A stretch of DNA of 64,000 nucleotides, taken from NCBI RefSeq assembly GCF_950295315.1, contig NC_080177.1:81901952-81965951 (forward strand), given 5' to 3'. The notes under the pieces were generated by a model. It was not told the origin of the DNA. It ran no database searches and saw only the letters and a list, made by a program, of their open reading frames with translations. Positions 33,858 through 44,235 of this stretch are shown here, piece after piece. Position 1 is the stretch's first letter, and the number at the start of each line of letters is the position of its first letter. This DNA comes from Erinaceus europaeus. Lineage: Eukaryota; Chordata; Mammalia; Eulipotyphla; Erinaceidae. The translations under genes were made by a program, and so were the position numbers.

Positions 33858-34615
33858 TTTTTAAAATCTTTATTTATAAAATGAAAATATTGCCAAGACC
33901 ATAGGATAAGAGAGGCACATTTCTACACAATTCCAACCACCAGAACTCCGTATCCAATCCCCTCCCCCTCCCTTGATCCCTTTCCTTTTTTTTTTTTTTG
34001 CTTCCAGGGTTATTGCTGGGGCTGGGTGCTGCACCACAAATCCACTGCTCCTGGAGGCTGTTTAACCCCACCCTATAGTTTCCCTTGTTGTTTTATCCTT
34101 GTTGTGGCTATTGTTGTTGTTTTTATTGATGTCCTGTTGTTGGATAGGACAGACAGAAATGGAGAGAGGAGGGGAAGAAAGAGAGGGGGAGAGAAAGATA
34201 GACACCTGCAGACCTGCTTCACCGCCTGTGAAGTGACTGCCCTGCAGGTGGGGAGCCGGGGGCTCGAAGCAGGATCCTTGCTGTTAACACCATCTGCTCT
34301 TAGCACCGTGTGCACTAAACCCGCTGCACTACCACCCCACCCCGCTTTCCCATTCTCTATCCCTCTGGGAGTATGGACCCAGGTCATTGTGGGATGCAGA
34401 AGGTGGAAGGTCTGGCTTCTGTCATTGCTTCCCCGCTGAACATGGGTGTTGACAGGTGGATCCACACTCCCAGCCTGCCTCTCTCTTTCCCTAGTGGGGC
34501 AGGGCTCTGGGGAAGTGGAGCTCCAGGACACATTGGTGGGGTTGTCTGTCCAGGGAAGTCAGGTTGGCATCATGTTAGCATCTGGAACCTGTGGCTGAAA
34601 AAGTGTTAAGATAAT
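33858..34615 (-). mobile_element. R repeat copy, split by a SINE-A
   Basis: The A-tail side lies at 33858-33900 ('ccaagaccataggataag'), then 33901-33984, and it resumes at about 34346 with 'tttcccattctctatccctctg', continuing to 'ggctgaaaaagtgtt'. Confidence 0.88.
33986..34345 (-). mobile_element. SINE-A long form, minus strand, nested in an R repeat
   Basis: A T-run, then the 3' module 'gcttccagggttattgctgg', linker, body, 'gccggggg' and a B-box region with 'ctcgaagcagg', and a head ending in 'actaccaccccaccccg'. Confidence 0.93.
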
Positions 34616-34621
34616 CCTGGT

Positions 34622-34710
34622 GGGGAGAGAAGGAAAGAAAGGAAGAAAGAAAGGAAGAAAGAAAGAAAGGAAGGAAGGAAGGAAGGAAGGAAGGAAGGAA
34701 GGAAGGAAGA
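34622..34710. repeat. (GGAA)n/(GAAA)n microsatellite
   Basis: A compound purine array with a GGAA core of about 12 units at its right-hand end. Confidence 0.96.
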
Positions 34711-35485
34711 AGAAGACATAAATGGTAGAAAAGAAGCAGACACTTCCTGACTATTGGTGATTAAGGACTTGAGGAATAGAGTCATAACAGGGAGAAACTT
34801 TCAATAAGGCATAATATAAAGCCAATTATTCAAATAGAGTGAAGCAGAATTTTCAATAATCTTAAATAGATACATAGTACATCCCCTTACTGTGTCAAAG
34901 CCAGTACATTTGTAGATTAGTATCTATATCCTGACTTTTTAGCAAGGCTTTGTTTTTATTGTCAAGAACTTCATGTAATGTACAGAAAAACTGCGTTATC
35001 TAAACTGAATATCATAGGTTATATTAGTCTGTTTTTGCCCCAAACCTTCCCTTTTTTTTTTTGCTCACTTCTCACTTCTGTAACTTTTTAGATTGCTTTC
35101 CAACTTTTTAAACTTGAGGTTAGTAAGTGCTGCAGAGACAGCTAACTTGTAACTCAAAGCCTGAAGATGGCATCATGCTCTCCGAGAGGGATCAAACATT
35201 AAAAAAAAAAAAAAAAAAAACCTGCTGAAGGGAAGAGTAGAAAAAATGGGTCAGAACTTCTGTGGTTTTGCAGTGAAAATACCCTTATTATCTAAAACCT
35301 CTGGAAAACAGCTATTGATTCAGAAAATCGCTTCATGAGGAAGAGCAGAGTATAAGGACCCTCTACAGCCAAAGAAGGTCCAAATTTGCTGCTAGTGAAC
35401 ACACACGTATTGGGCAAGACCGTAGACTCTGACACCACACTCTGTACTGGAAAAATCTTCCCTCATCTCCTCTGCTGCTGAACCT
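34711..35485. other. Unique stretch
   Basis: A-run at 35200-35220. Nothing else recognised. Confidence 0.45.
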
Positions 35486-35489
35486 CATT

Positions 35490-35690
35490 CTCTATTTATT
35501 TATTATTATTATTATCTTTATTTATTGGCTAGAGACAGCCAGAAATGGAGAGGGCAAGGGGAGGTAGAGAGGGAGAGCGACAGAGAGACGCCTGCAGCCC
35601 TGCTTCACCACCCTCAAAGCTTCTCCCCTGCAGGTAGGGACCAGGCGCTCGAATCTGGTCCTTGAGCATTTTAACCAAGTGTGCAACTCG
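35490..35690 (-). mobile_element. SINE-B, minus strand
   Basis: An (ATT)n tail, 'ttggctagagacagccagaaatgg', 'cccctgcaggtagggaccagg' and a shortened head 'accaagtgtgcaactcg'. Confidence 0.9.
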
Positions 35691-35710
35691 CTCCATTTAA
35701 ACATCATTCA

Positions 35711-35930
35711 TTTTCTCTCTCCCCCCCCCCATTTTATTGTATAGGACAGAGAGAAATGGAGAGAAGAGGGAAAGACAGAGAGGGGGAGAGAAAGATAGTC
35801 ACCTACAGACCTGCTTCACCACTCGTGAAGCAGACCCCCCCCCCTGTGCAGGTGGGGAGCCGGGGGCTCAAACCAGGATCCTTGTCCTTCCTACTATGTG
35901 CACTTAACCCGGTGCTCCATGCCCAGCCCC
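35711..35930 (-). mobile_element. SINE-A without linker, minus strand, 12-bp target duplication
   Basis: Flanked by 'taaacatcattc' on both sides (about 35698-35710 and 35931-35942). It goes directly from a C-rich run into 'gacagagagaaatggagag', so the CAA linker is absent. Confidence 0.9.
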
Positions 35931-35942
35931 TAAACATCATTC

Positions 35943-36320
35943 TTAAGGGTTCCACCCACATAAATGGACACACAAAGATGTTTTTTCTACATTTTTGTTT
36001 TCTAGAACACTTTATTGAAATATAGAAAACAAGTGATTAAACATGGAAGTACAGCATACAGGTAAGCTTCTCAATTATTTTTCATAAACAATGTGTTTAC
36101 TATGTATGGAATATTACACTGTACTCTTCAGAGATGATTTCATTGACAGACTATTCATAAAACTTTTTGACGTCTATATGTATGTCATATGTCATAACAG
36201 AACTAAGATAAAGAGAAGTATGTAACACTCATCCTAATCCTACTTCTTTAGAAAAATTAGCTTATTCGTGTTATAAGAATTAGACAGATTATCACAAGAG
36301 AGAATAAAGCCAGGGGGCTA
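35943..36320. other. Unique stretch
   Basis: Nothing recognised. Confidence 0.4.
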
Positions 36321-36321
36321 A

Positions 36322-36502
36322 GGGGCCGGGTGGTGGCGCACCTGGTTGAGCACACCTGTTAAATCGATTGTACAGGGACCCAGGTTCGAGCTTTGAATGT
36401 GGTGAAGTAATGCTGTAGGTGTCTCTCTCTCTCTCTATCTCCCCTTTCTGTCTGTCTCTATCCTACAAATAAATAAGGGTAATAATAAAAAGTAATTAAA
36501 AC
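36322..36502 (+). mobile_element. SINE-B, plus strand, with internal deletion
   Basis: The complete head 'aggggccgggtggtggcgcacctgg' runs to 'ggttcgag', then jumps to 'gtggtgaagtaatgctgtagg'. About 35 bases after the B box are missing. Confidence 0.9.
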
Positions 36503-36504
36503 CT

Positions 36505-36778
36505 AAGATCCAACAGACATGCACAGTGTGGGGAGCTGGAGCTGGCAGCTTGAGCACTCAGGTCCAGTGCTCAGGTTGGGCCCCCAGCAACACCACATAC
36601 TGACTTTGGAGTAACGTCCAAGGACTGTCTCTGGAGCCAGGCAAAGACATCCAATCACTGTGTTTTCCTCACTATGATTCTTTGCACACTGTGCAGATCA
36701 TGGTCTAAAGGTAAATCAGATGTTTTGTAGAATTGATTTGTGAAACTGGTCTGGAGCTGGCCTTCTGTTATGAGAGAA
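36505..36778. other. Unclassified stretch
   Basis: 'gggagctggagctggcagc' and 'ggttgggcccccagcaaca' have a SINE-like look, but no class fits. Confidence 0.3.
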
Positions 36779-36779
36779 G

Positions 36780-37348
36780 TTTTTGATTATTGTCTCCAAT
36801 TTTTTTTTTATTGTAATTGATCTTATATTTTCCAGTTCCTCCTGGCTCAGTCTTAGGAGGTTATATGCTCCGAAAAACTTACCCACCTATCTCTTCCAAA
36901 TTTTCTTATTTGCTGGCTTGGAGTTGTTCATAGAAGCTTTGCATGGTACTTTGGATTTTTTTTTTTTTTTTCTTTTACCAGAGCACTCTCTCTTCAGATA
37001 TGGTTTATGGTGGTGTGAGGGATTGAAGCTGGGGCTTTGGAGCCTCAGGCATGAGAGTCTGTTTGCATAGCCATTATGCTAGCTACCCTCCACTCGCCCA
37101 CCCGTTATTTTGGATTCCTCTGGTGTCTAGTGATTTCCCCTGCCACTTGCAAGGTAGTGGATTTAGATTTTCTTCCTCTCTTGGAATCTGGCCACCGGTT
37201 TTTCCATTTTGTTTGCACTTTCAGAAAACCAGCTCTTGTTTTCCCTGATCTTGTGTATTGTTTTGTTTTCAGCATCACTGATCTCAGCTTTAATCTTTAT
37301 TGTACTTTCTTTGGCTTTCATTTGCTCTTCTATTGCTAGATTCATCAA
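36780..37348 (-). mobile_element. L1 ORF2 fragment, minus strand (inverted 5' part of a rearranged L1)
   Basis: The minus strand reads 'KESTIKIKAEISDAENKTIHKIRENKSWFSESANK', an L1 ORF2 block between the endonuclease and reverse-transcriptase domains. It is interrupted by a SINE-C at 36958-37095 and stops at 37348, where sequence in the opposite orientation begins. Confidence 0.82.
36958..37097 (-). mobile_element. SINE-C, minus strand, nested in L1
   Basis: T-run, 'accagagcactctctcttcag', 'gggctttggagcctcaggcatgag' and 'gcatagccattatgctagc'. Confidence 0.88.
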
Positions 37349-37458
37349 TAGTGAAATCAGGTTGGCGTATGAGTGGTTTATAGTTGCCTATCAAGGGGGA
37401 ATGATAATTTTTACCCTTGTATCAATTCCCCAATAAAATGATTTAAAAAGTAAATAAA
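37349..37458 (+). mobile_element. L1-type 3' end (U-like), plus strand
   Basis: 'gtttatagttgcctatcaag' leads to 'caattccccaataaaatg' and an A-rich end, the same terminus as at 22040. It abuts the opposite-strand ORF2 block with no gap. Confidence 0.6.
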
Positions 37459-37680
37459 GGGGCCGGGTGGTGACACGCCTGGTTGAGCATACCCTTCATA
37501 CCCTTCACTGTGCCTAGGGACCTGGCTTCAAGGCCTGGTCCCCGCATGCAGGGGGAAAGCTTCACCAGCCATCAGGTCAGTGCTTCCGTTGTGGCTTTGT
37601 CTCTTTGCCTTTCTATCTCCCCATGCCTCTCCATTCTTTCTGTCTTATTAAATGAAGAAGAAAAATAAAAACAGATTCTT
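37459..37680 (+). mobile_element. SINE-B, plus strand
   Basis: 'aggggccgggtggtgacacgcctgg', a 'tcataccctt' duplication at 37497-37510 in the anticodon-like region, then body and tail. Confidence 0.9.
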
Positions 37681-37681
37681 G

Positions 37682-38375
37682 AGACAAACATATAAATAAA
37701 TGTGAACTATATCTTATTTATAGATTAACATGTCAAATAACATCTACTATGATTTTAATCCTGATTTTTTTTGTCAAGGTTTGGAACGTTTTATGCTCTC
37801 TTAATTCTGATTGCAGAAAAAAGTAAATAAATTTAGTATAACATATAGGGAGGGGCTATAGAAAATTAGGAATTTGAAGCAAAGCAGAGATTTTCTGAAA
37901 TATGGGGATGTAGCTTTGTAAAGGTGACATATATTATTATCATAAACTGTAATGTGTTTCCTATAAAATATAACTATTCTATACTGCTCATTCATATTTT
38001 TATTTGACAGTTTTATAGACACAAATTTCAGTTATTATTCCTGAAAGTTTATGAATAATGAAAGAGGACACTATTTTTAGATAATTTCATTGTGTGGTTT
38101 TCAGAAATGACTACCTTATTTAGATACAATTGACTTACAGTACTAGTTTACCTTCTGCTATACAATGTTATTATTTATGTGTATATTGGGAAATGTTCAT
38201 TGGAATAACATTAATGACCTTGTTAATAGTAGATTAACAATTAATAATCCATCACTATAGAATCCAGGTTGATAATTCAGTGAATAAAGAAAACACAGTT
38301 CGATTTATAGCACTATGTATGGGAGAATATATTCTGGTCTCTGCTCTTATTTTTATTGTTTCATTGCCAGGGCTT
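37682..38375. other. AT-rich unique stretch
   Basis: Nothing recognised. Confidence 0.45.
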
Positions 38376-38379
38376 TAAC

Positions 38380-38530
38380 ATTCCAGGCCAACTGATTTTT
38401 TTCAGGAAGTAAGAGAGAGACACAGCGTAACAGGAAAAAAACAAAACCACACTGATGCTCATAGCAGAGCTCAAACGTGAATTAAAGACATGACAGCTCC
38501 ATCTTGCCAACCCTGATCTCTGTCTTTCTC
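38380..38530 (-). repeat. Possible diverged SINE, minus strand
   Basis: 'gaagtaagagagagacacagcg', 'gcagagctcaaacgtgaatt' and 'cttgccaaccc' fit a very old SINE-C-like copy. Confidence 0.35.
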
Positions 38531-38889
38531 CTTCTCCCACATTCAATAATTCTTTAAATAGCTTTAAAAAAAAAAAAAAAAACTATCACTACACAGTTGA
38601 CCACCCTTACCACTTAGGGTGAAGAATTTCCAGAGATATTGTTTTAACAATTTTCAGATTACTGATGATAATCACTAGAGTATGAATCCACACTTCTGTA
38701 AATTAGTCCTGGGTTCATTGGCCTGATACAGAAAGTAAAATAAGACCCTGAGATCTATTTGATTGTCTAAGGGGACAGTATCATGTGTGCAATGTGAGAC
38801 CTCTGTCTCTAAATCATTCTCTTTAATCCCCTCCCACAGTCTCGTGATCTCGTGTGAGGGACACACATTTATGTATTTGTGAGCCATTT

Positions 38890-39165
38890 TATTTGTGTTT
38901 AGTAGAGGTTTATACCATTTTAAGATGACAGAGTATACTTACGCACTGCACCCATCACCCAAGTTCTGTACCCTCCCAGGGATAACCACCCTAATTCTTG
39001 CTAAATCTTAGAGACACAAAGGCCATACAAACACTCATTTGAAGGGATATATGCACCCTATCTATCACAGAGCTGTAATAGTCACAGTCATTAGACTGGA
39101 CAGCAGCCTAAATGTCTTTTGACGGATGAGGGCATAAAGAACTTTTCAGCAGAAATGTATACTTC
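38890..39165. mobile_element. Old L1 3'-end remnants, two orientations
   Basis: 38890-39000 resembles an antisense L1 3' UTR ('gcactgcacccatcacccaag'), while 39025-39165 reads sense ('aatgtcttttgacggatgagg', the L1 tract around 'catcaatggatgaatgg'). An A-run at 38565-38582 lies upstream. Confidence 0.5.
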
Positions 39166-39383
39166 TGGGGCCAGTCGGTGGCGCACCTGGTTAAGCACAC
39201 ACGTTACAGTGTGCAAGGACCCAGGTTCAAGCCCCTGGTTCCCACCTGCAGGGGAAAAACTTCACGAGTGGTGAGGCAGGACCGCAGGAGTCTCTCTGTC
39301 TCTTCCCCTCTCTGTCTCTCCCTCTCCTCTCAATTTCTCTCTGTCTCTATCCAAGAATAAATCAATAAAAAAAAATTTTTTAA
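39166..39383 (+). mobile_element. SINE-B, complete, 15-bp target duplication
   Basis: 'ggggccagtcggtggcgcacctgg' to (A)n, flanked by 'agaaatgtatacttc' at 39151-39165 and 39384-39398. Confidence 0.95.
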
Positions 39384-39411
39384 AGAAATGTATACTTCCA
39401 GACCTCTTTGT

Positions 39412-39562
39412 TTTAAAATTAATCTTATTTATTTGCTTGTTTACTTTTATCAGAGGACAGATCTGCTGTGGCTTATGGTGATGTGGGATGGATTGAATCT
39501 GGGACTACGGGGTCTCGGGCATGAGAGTCTCTTTACATAACCATGATGCTATCTCTGTCCTA
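39412..39562 (-). mobile_element. SINE-C, minus strand
   Basis: 'atcagaggacagatctgctgtgg', 'ggattgaatctgggactacgg' and 'cataaccatgatgctatctc'. Confidence 0.82.
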
Positions 39563-39564
39563 AC

Positions 39565-39928
39565 CCGATTTTTACACCTCTTTATCCATCTTCACTAGCC
39601 CTCCTTCGCTACTCCTACACACACAGGAATCTGTTTTCTGATTCTCGGAGAGACTTCCTAATGAGCTTTCTGTAGTCTTTCCCCTATATAGCTATGATTT
39701 CCTGGAGTCTTTCCGTTTCAATTCTCTCTGCTTTGCCATATCTTGAAGTTTGTTTTTACAGCTTTTCCATGTATGCATTCATTGTGCTAGCCAGTAGGTG
39801 GTGCTATTGTTGTGATCACTGGACTTCACTTTGTTTATATGTTGAATGGTAGGGGCTGGGATTGGGTTGTTAGTTCCTTGAGCTGTTCTATACTCTCTGT
39901 GTTATTATGTTTATACAGCGTCTCTGTA
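39565..39928. other. Unclassified sequence flanking LTR3 on the left
   Basis: Moderate GC, possibly part of an older element continued at 40431-41450. No ORF. Confidence 0.35.
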
Positions 39929-39934
39929 GGATTT

Positions 39935-40424
39935 TGTCGGGCTAGCGTCTCGGGAGAGAGAGATGACCCAAGAACCAAGCTCGTGTTGGTAGCAATATAA
40001 ATCTTTATTCATATGGACGCCCCAGAGTCAGCAGTATAGGCACCTGGTTAAAACCACGTGGAGCCGAAAAACCGCAACCTGCGACCAGTGTCCGCCTCCC
40101 CCTGCACGTCTGCTCTTCCTCCCCCCCCATAGGGACACAGAAGAGAGAAGACAGAAACAAGCGGCTTTACAATCAATCCCATACATTTAGGAGAGGGGTA
40201 GAGAAAAATGGGAGGGGCTGGAAAGGTAGAACCTCCCTAGCAACAGTTGCAAGGGTTTTAACTGGTGGGATTAATATTACCCTGCAGGCAGAGCGGGTTT
40301 TGAAGAAGACAGATCAAAGGAATGGAATGGGTGGGGACCTTTCAGGCAAAGCAATGATTATGTAAGTAGGCCATAGAATCAGCAATGCAGTATGGAGCAG
40401 GGGGAGCTGGCTTAATGCCCTATA
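39935..40424 (-). mobile_element. Solo LTR (LTR3, 490 bp), minus strand, 6-bp target duplication
   Basis: In window orientation it begins TGTCGGGC and ends GCCCTATA, an imperfect inverted terminal pair in which the expected CA end has become TA. The duplication GGATTT lies at 39929-39934 and 40425-40430. An inverted AATAAA (tttatt) at 40004-40009, in the context 'aaatctttattca', matches the other two LTRs below. An alternative right end at 'ctgaca' (about 40445) gives no duplication. Confidence 0.75.
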
Positions 40425-40430
40425 GGATTT

Positions 40431-40775
40431 CAGCCTGAATCTGACACGCGGGGGTTTGCTGCTACATGGCTCCAGTATTCAGAGGAGCAGCATTCAATGC
40501 ACCACTTAGCAGCCAGCTGCCACAAGTTACCTGTATGTACGTCTGCCTTGGTTTGATTTCTCATCATCCGATGAGAAATGTCCCCTGCTATTGTGGAATG
40601 TTCTCGCCAGCAGTTCAGTCGGCTAGGCTAACTAACTCCCCCGAGGTCATGGATTAGAAAGCTTATAGGTTCCCCTGTCACATCGGTACTGTGCTGCTTT
40701 GCCTGCTGCATAGAGGGGAAGTGGCTCAGTCCTCTGCTGGAGCTCTTAACTTGTGTGTGTTTAGTTTCTTTCTTT
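40431..40775. other. Unclassified sequence flanking LTR3 on the right
   Basis: Continues the pre-insertion sequence of 39565-39928. GC is higher than the window average. No gene seen. Confidence 0.35.
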
Positions 40776-40777
40776 CT

Positions 40778-41107
40778 TTCTTTTGCATCCAGGGTTATTG
40801 CTGGGGCTCAGTGCCTGCATTGTGAATCCACTGCTCCTGGAGTCCCTTCATCCCATTTTGTTGCCCTTGTTGTCCGTATTGTTATTGTTGTCATCACTGC
40901 TGTTGTTGTTGGATAGGACAGAGAGAAATGGAGAGAGGACGGGAAGACAGAGGGGGAGAGAAAGACAGACACCTGCAGACCTGCTTCACCACCTGTGAAG
41001 TGACTCCCCTGCAGGTGGGGAGTCGGGGGCTCGAACCAGGATCCTTCTGCGGGTCCTTGCACTTTGTGCCACGTGCACTTAACCCACTGAGCTACCACCC
41101 GACCTCT
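40778..41107 (-). mobile_element. SINE-A long form, minus strand
   Basis: (TTTC)n, then the module 'gcatccagggttattgctgg', linker, body and 'ggctcgaaccaggatcc', to 'gctaccacccgacctc'. Confidence 0.94.
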
Positions 41108-41458
41108 GCATTTAATTTCAATTCTGCACCCTTTCTTTCTCCAACCACTCACCTGAGTGGTTGGTGTTCTGAGTGTCTCTGCAGTGCTGAGTGTCTCTCA
41201 GCTGCTGTGTGTTAAATTCGATAGTTGTTGATGATGATTGTCTTGCAGGAGAGTATGTTCTGCTTACATTACTCCACAGCCATGCCTCCCAGAAGCAGAT
41301 CAGTCTATTTTCTATATACATGAGCTCAGGTTTCATCTGTATGTCCAGGAGCTTATACACATACGTGTATATATGTGTAATTTTAGTAATATTATAATTA
41401 TAGAGCAAATTATTCTGTTTAGAATTTTGAGCATATCGTAGATGCAATAGATGTGAAA
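41108..41458. other. Unclassified stretch
   Basis: 'cattactccacagccatgcc' recalls L1 5'-UTR-like sequence, but nothing firm. An alternating tract lies at 41356-41375. Confidence 0.3.
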
Positions 41459-41461
41459 AAG

Positions 41462-41796
41462 ATTTTTATTTTATTTTATTTCATTTATTCTGTTTTTGCC
41501 TCCAGGGCTATCCCTGGGGCTTGGTGCCTGCACTACAAATCCCAAATCTACTGCTCCTATGGCCTTTTTTTTTTTTTTCCCCTTTTCTTCTTCTTTTGAA
41601 AGGACAGAGAGAAATTGAGAGGGGGAAGGGAATTTAGAGAAGAAGAGAGAAAGATAGGCACCTGCAAACCTGCTTCACCCCTTCTGAGCTACCCCTCTGC
41701 AGGTAGGGAGCCAGGGTCTAGAATCAGGATCCTTGCTCAGGTCCTTGTTCTTTGTACTATGTGCACTTAAACTGCTGCTCTACCACCCAGCCCCCT
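41462..41796 (-). mobile_element. SINE-A long form, minus strand
   Basis: Full 3' module ('gcctccagggctatccctgg', 'ctactgctcctatggcc'), T-run, body, and head 'ctaccacccagcccc'. Confidence 0.92.
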
Positions 41797-41811
41797 GCAG
41801 TAAAGATTAGA

Positions 41812-41934
41812 TACATCATCAGAGCACTGTTCAGCTTGGACTTACAGTGGGATAGAGGTTGGAAACCGTGACTTTGGAATTTTAGGCATGGGAGTCTTTT
41901 TGCATAACCATTATGTCATCTGCCTTACCCCTAC
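41812..41934 (-). mobile_element. SINE-C, minus strand
   Basis: 'cagagcactgttcagcttgg', 'gactttggaattttaggcatgg' and 'gcataaccattatgtcatc'. Confidence 0.85.
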
Positions 41935-42275
41935 AGTAAGCATTTGAATATATCATTGCAGAGAAACTATTGCAGTATTTGGGTCTATCAAAGGAAATAA
42001 GGATCTACGATAATTTTATATTCAGTGAAAGGAAAAACACTAAAAAATAACATTAGTTTTTAATGACTGGAGAGAAATACTAACATCATAGACTTTTGGT
42101 TAAGGTTGAAGTATTCATTTCACACTAAACTACGTATCGGCATAAATTTCCAAAACTTCAGAATCATTTATATTAGATTACTCTATCTTCCAGAGTATGA
42201 AATTCTAATTATAAAGCTTGTTACTAGCAATTTCCTCTGATTTGTATAGAACACTACAATGACTCATGAAATCTA

Positions 42276-42309
<34 letters not shown>

Positions 42310-42470
42310 CAAGTAACCAATCTTTGTATCCTAGGGGAAACTATTATCAAAACTAATGACCTAGGAGTTGGGAGGCACAGAACTTCAGTGGTAGGAACAG
42401 TGTGGAAATTTCAATCTTATAAGTCACTATTAAGTCACTCATAATTTAAGTTAATGGCCTAGTAACCATC
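41935..42470. other. Unique stretch with a (TG)n(TA)n microsatellite
   Basis: (TG)13 at 42275-42300 followed by TATATATA. Otherwise unclassified. Confidence 0.5.
42275..42309. repeat. (TG)n(TA)n microsatellite
   Basis: About 13 TG units then four TA units. Confidence 0.97.
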
Positions 42471-42471
42471 A

Positions 42472-42859
42472 TTATTATTATTATTTGTCTCCAGAGTTAT
42501 TGCCAGGGTGTGGTGCAGCAACTATGAATCCATTGCTCCTGGGGACTATTTTTTCCTTGTTATAATTTTGTTTAATTTTATTTATTTTCCCTTTTGTTGC
42601 CCTTGTTGTTTTTTTATTGTTGTTATAGTTATTGTCGTTGTTATTGATGTTGTCATCTTTAGATAGAACAGAGAGAAATGGAGAGAGGAGGGGAAGACAG
42701 AGAGGGGGACAGAAAGACAGACACCTGCAGACCTGCTTCACCACCTGTGAAGCGACTCCCCTACTGGTGGGGAGCTGGGGGCTCAAACTGGAATCCTTAG
42801 GCAGCTTCTTGCACATCGTGCCATGTGCGCTTAACCCGCTGCGCTACCGCCGGCCTCCC
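42472..42859 (-). mobile_element. SINE-A long form, minus strand
   Basis: 3' module ('gtctccagagttattgccagg', 'ccattgctcctggggac'), linker with GTT units, body, head 'gcgctaccgccggcctccc'. Confidence 0.94.
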
Positions 42860-42875
42860 TTAAATGTTTTAAATT

Positions 42876-43080
42876 CAATTTTATCTGATAGGACAGAGAG
42901 AATTTAGGAAGGGAGGGTAAGATAAGACAGGGAGAAAGACAGGCATCTGCAGCCCTGCTTTGTAGCTTGTGAAGCGTTTTCTCTATAAGTGTGGAGTGGG
43001 GGCTTAGACCCACATCCTTAGGCATTTCCTTGCACACAGTACTAAGTAGGCTTAACCAGGTGTCACCTCCAGGCCTGGCC
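42876..43080 (-). mobile_element. SINE without linker, minus strand, intermediate between A and B
   Basis: 'gataggacagagagaatttagg', 'gcatctgcagccctgctt', 'gggggcttagacccacatcc' and 'caggcctggcc'. Confidence 0.82.
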
Positions 43081-43082
43081 TA

Positions 43083-43402
43083 GTAATTTTTTTTTTTAAA
43101 CATGAAGTGTGAGGTTTTTTTCTTGACTCATATAAGTTCAATTATTAGATAGTGATACTTGCTTGTACTTTTGAGAAAAATGAGTTGATAAAAATAAGTT
43201 AATTTTATAGTTGTGTTTAGGTAAAAAGAAATCTTGATTATCAAACAGGAACTCAGATTATGCTGGAATCCAATATGCCTTTTATTTTAAATGTTTTAAA
43301 TTTACTATTGAGTAAAGCTATATTCTTTCTACTATGATAATTCTCACTATCATGCCATCTTTACCCCATGAAGTTTTCAATTTCTACCCCCTATTCTGTT
43401 TT

Positions 43403-43451
<49 letters not shown>

Positions 43452-43850
43452 AACCCTCAGTATTTTCCAGTGTTACTTCCACTGCAGTGATTTGACAGTA
43501 AGCATTCATGTTCCCTCCATCCAAAATAGTTTTCTCTCTCCTTCACCCCAGCCAAAAATTCCATCTTTCAAAGTCCAACTTAATTATAAACAGTTCTTGT
43601 GTATATATATGTATCTATATGCAAGACATTGTACCAAGCATTTATCAAATTATGACTTTTAGCTTTTCAGCATGGTGAATACAGTTATTAACCTTATTCT
43701 GCAAATGAAGATATTTGGGGTTTGGAATAGTGACTTGTTAAATCCTCACTGGTAGTGTGTTGTTGGGTTGAGTGTCTTAGAATTATATTCGAGGTAGACA
43801 CTACACAGAGACCTTCTCAGGATATAGGAAATGTGCAAAGGGTGCAGTAG
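43083..43850. other. AT-rich unique stretch with an (AC)n microsatellite
   Basis: The (AC)n tract is at 43408-43449. The rest is unclassified. Confidence 0.5.
43408..43449. repeat. (AC)21 microsatellite
   Basis: A pure AC run of about 21 units, long enough to be polymorphic. Confidence 0.98.
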
Positions 43851-43857
43851 CCCTTCC

Positions 43858-44229
43858 TGCCGGGCTGTGCCACGGAGGAGAGAAAAGAGATCAGAGTGGA
43901 GAGGGAACACAAATCTTTATTCACACGGGCACTTCAGAGTTAGATGAGCTTATTGCAGTTCAGGCCACGTGGGGCTAGCAAAATGGCCACCTCCACTATT
44001 CCCAGCAACCCTTCTCTGCATCAGGTTGCCCAGGTGAAAGGGGACAAAGAGAGGGAGGGGACGGGAGCAGAAAGGCTTTTATGGGAGAAATTCTGGAAGT
44101 GGCAAGTTGGGACAGGATTGGCTAGGAAACAAGGCACTCCAGGAATAGAGTTTCAACTCTTGTGGGAATTGACAATACCCTGAGGGGACAACATGGTGGA
44201 TGTCACCGCATCTACACAATTTCCCAACA
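43858..44229 (-). mobile_element. Solo LTR (LTR1, 372 bp), minus strand, perfect 6-bp target duplication
   Basis: Window-orientation ends are TGCCGGGC and CCCAACA. CCTTCC flanks it at 43852-43857 and 44230-44235. It contains an inverted polyadenylation signal (tttatt, 43916-43921) and an inverted TATA-like 'cttttatggg' near 44076. It aligns with the copy at 58755 in 'aggagag', 'agggaacacaaatctttatt', 'atggccgcctc'-like and 'acaatttccca' blocks. No retroviral gene sequence is attached. Confidence 0.92.
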
Positions 44230-44235
44230 CCTTCC

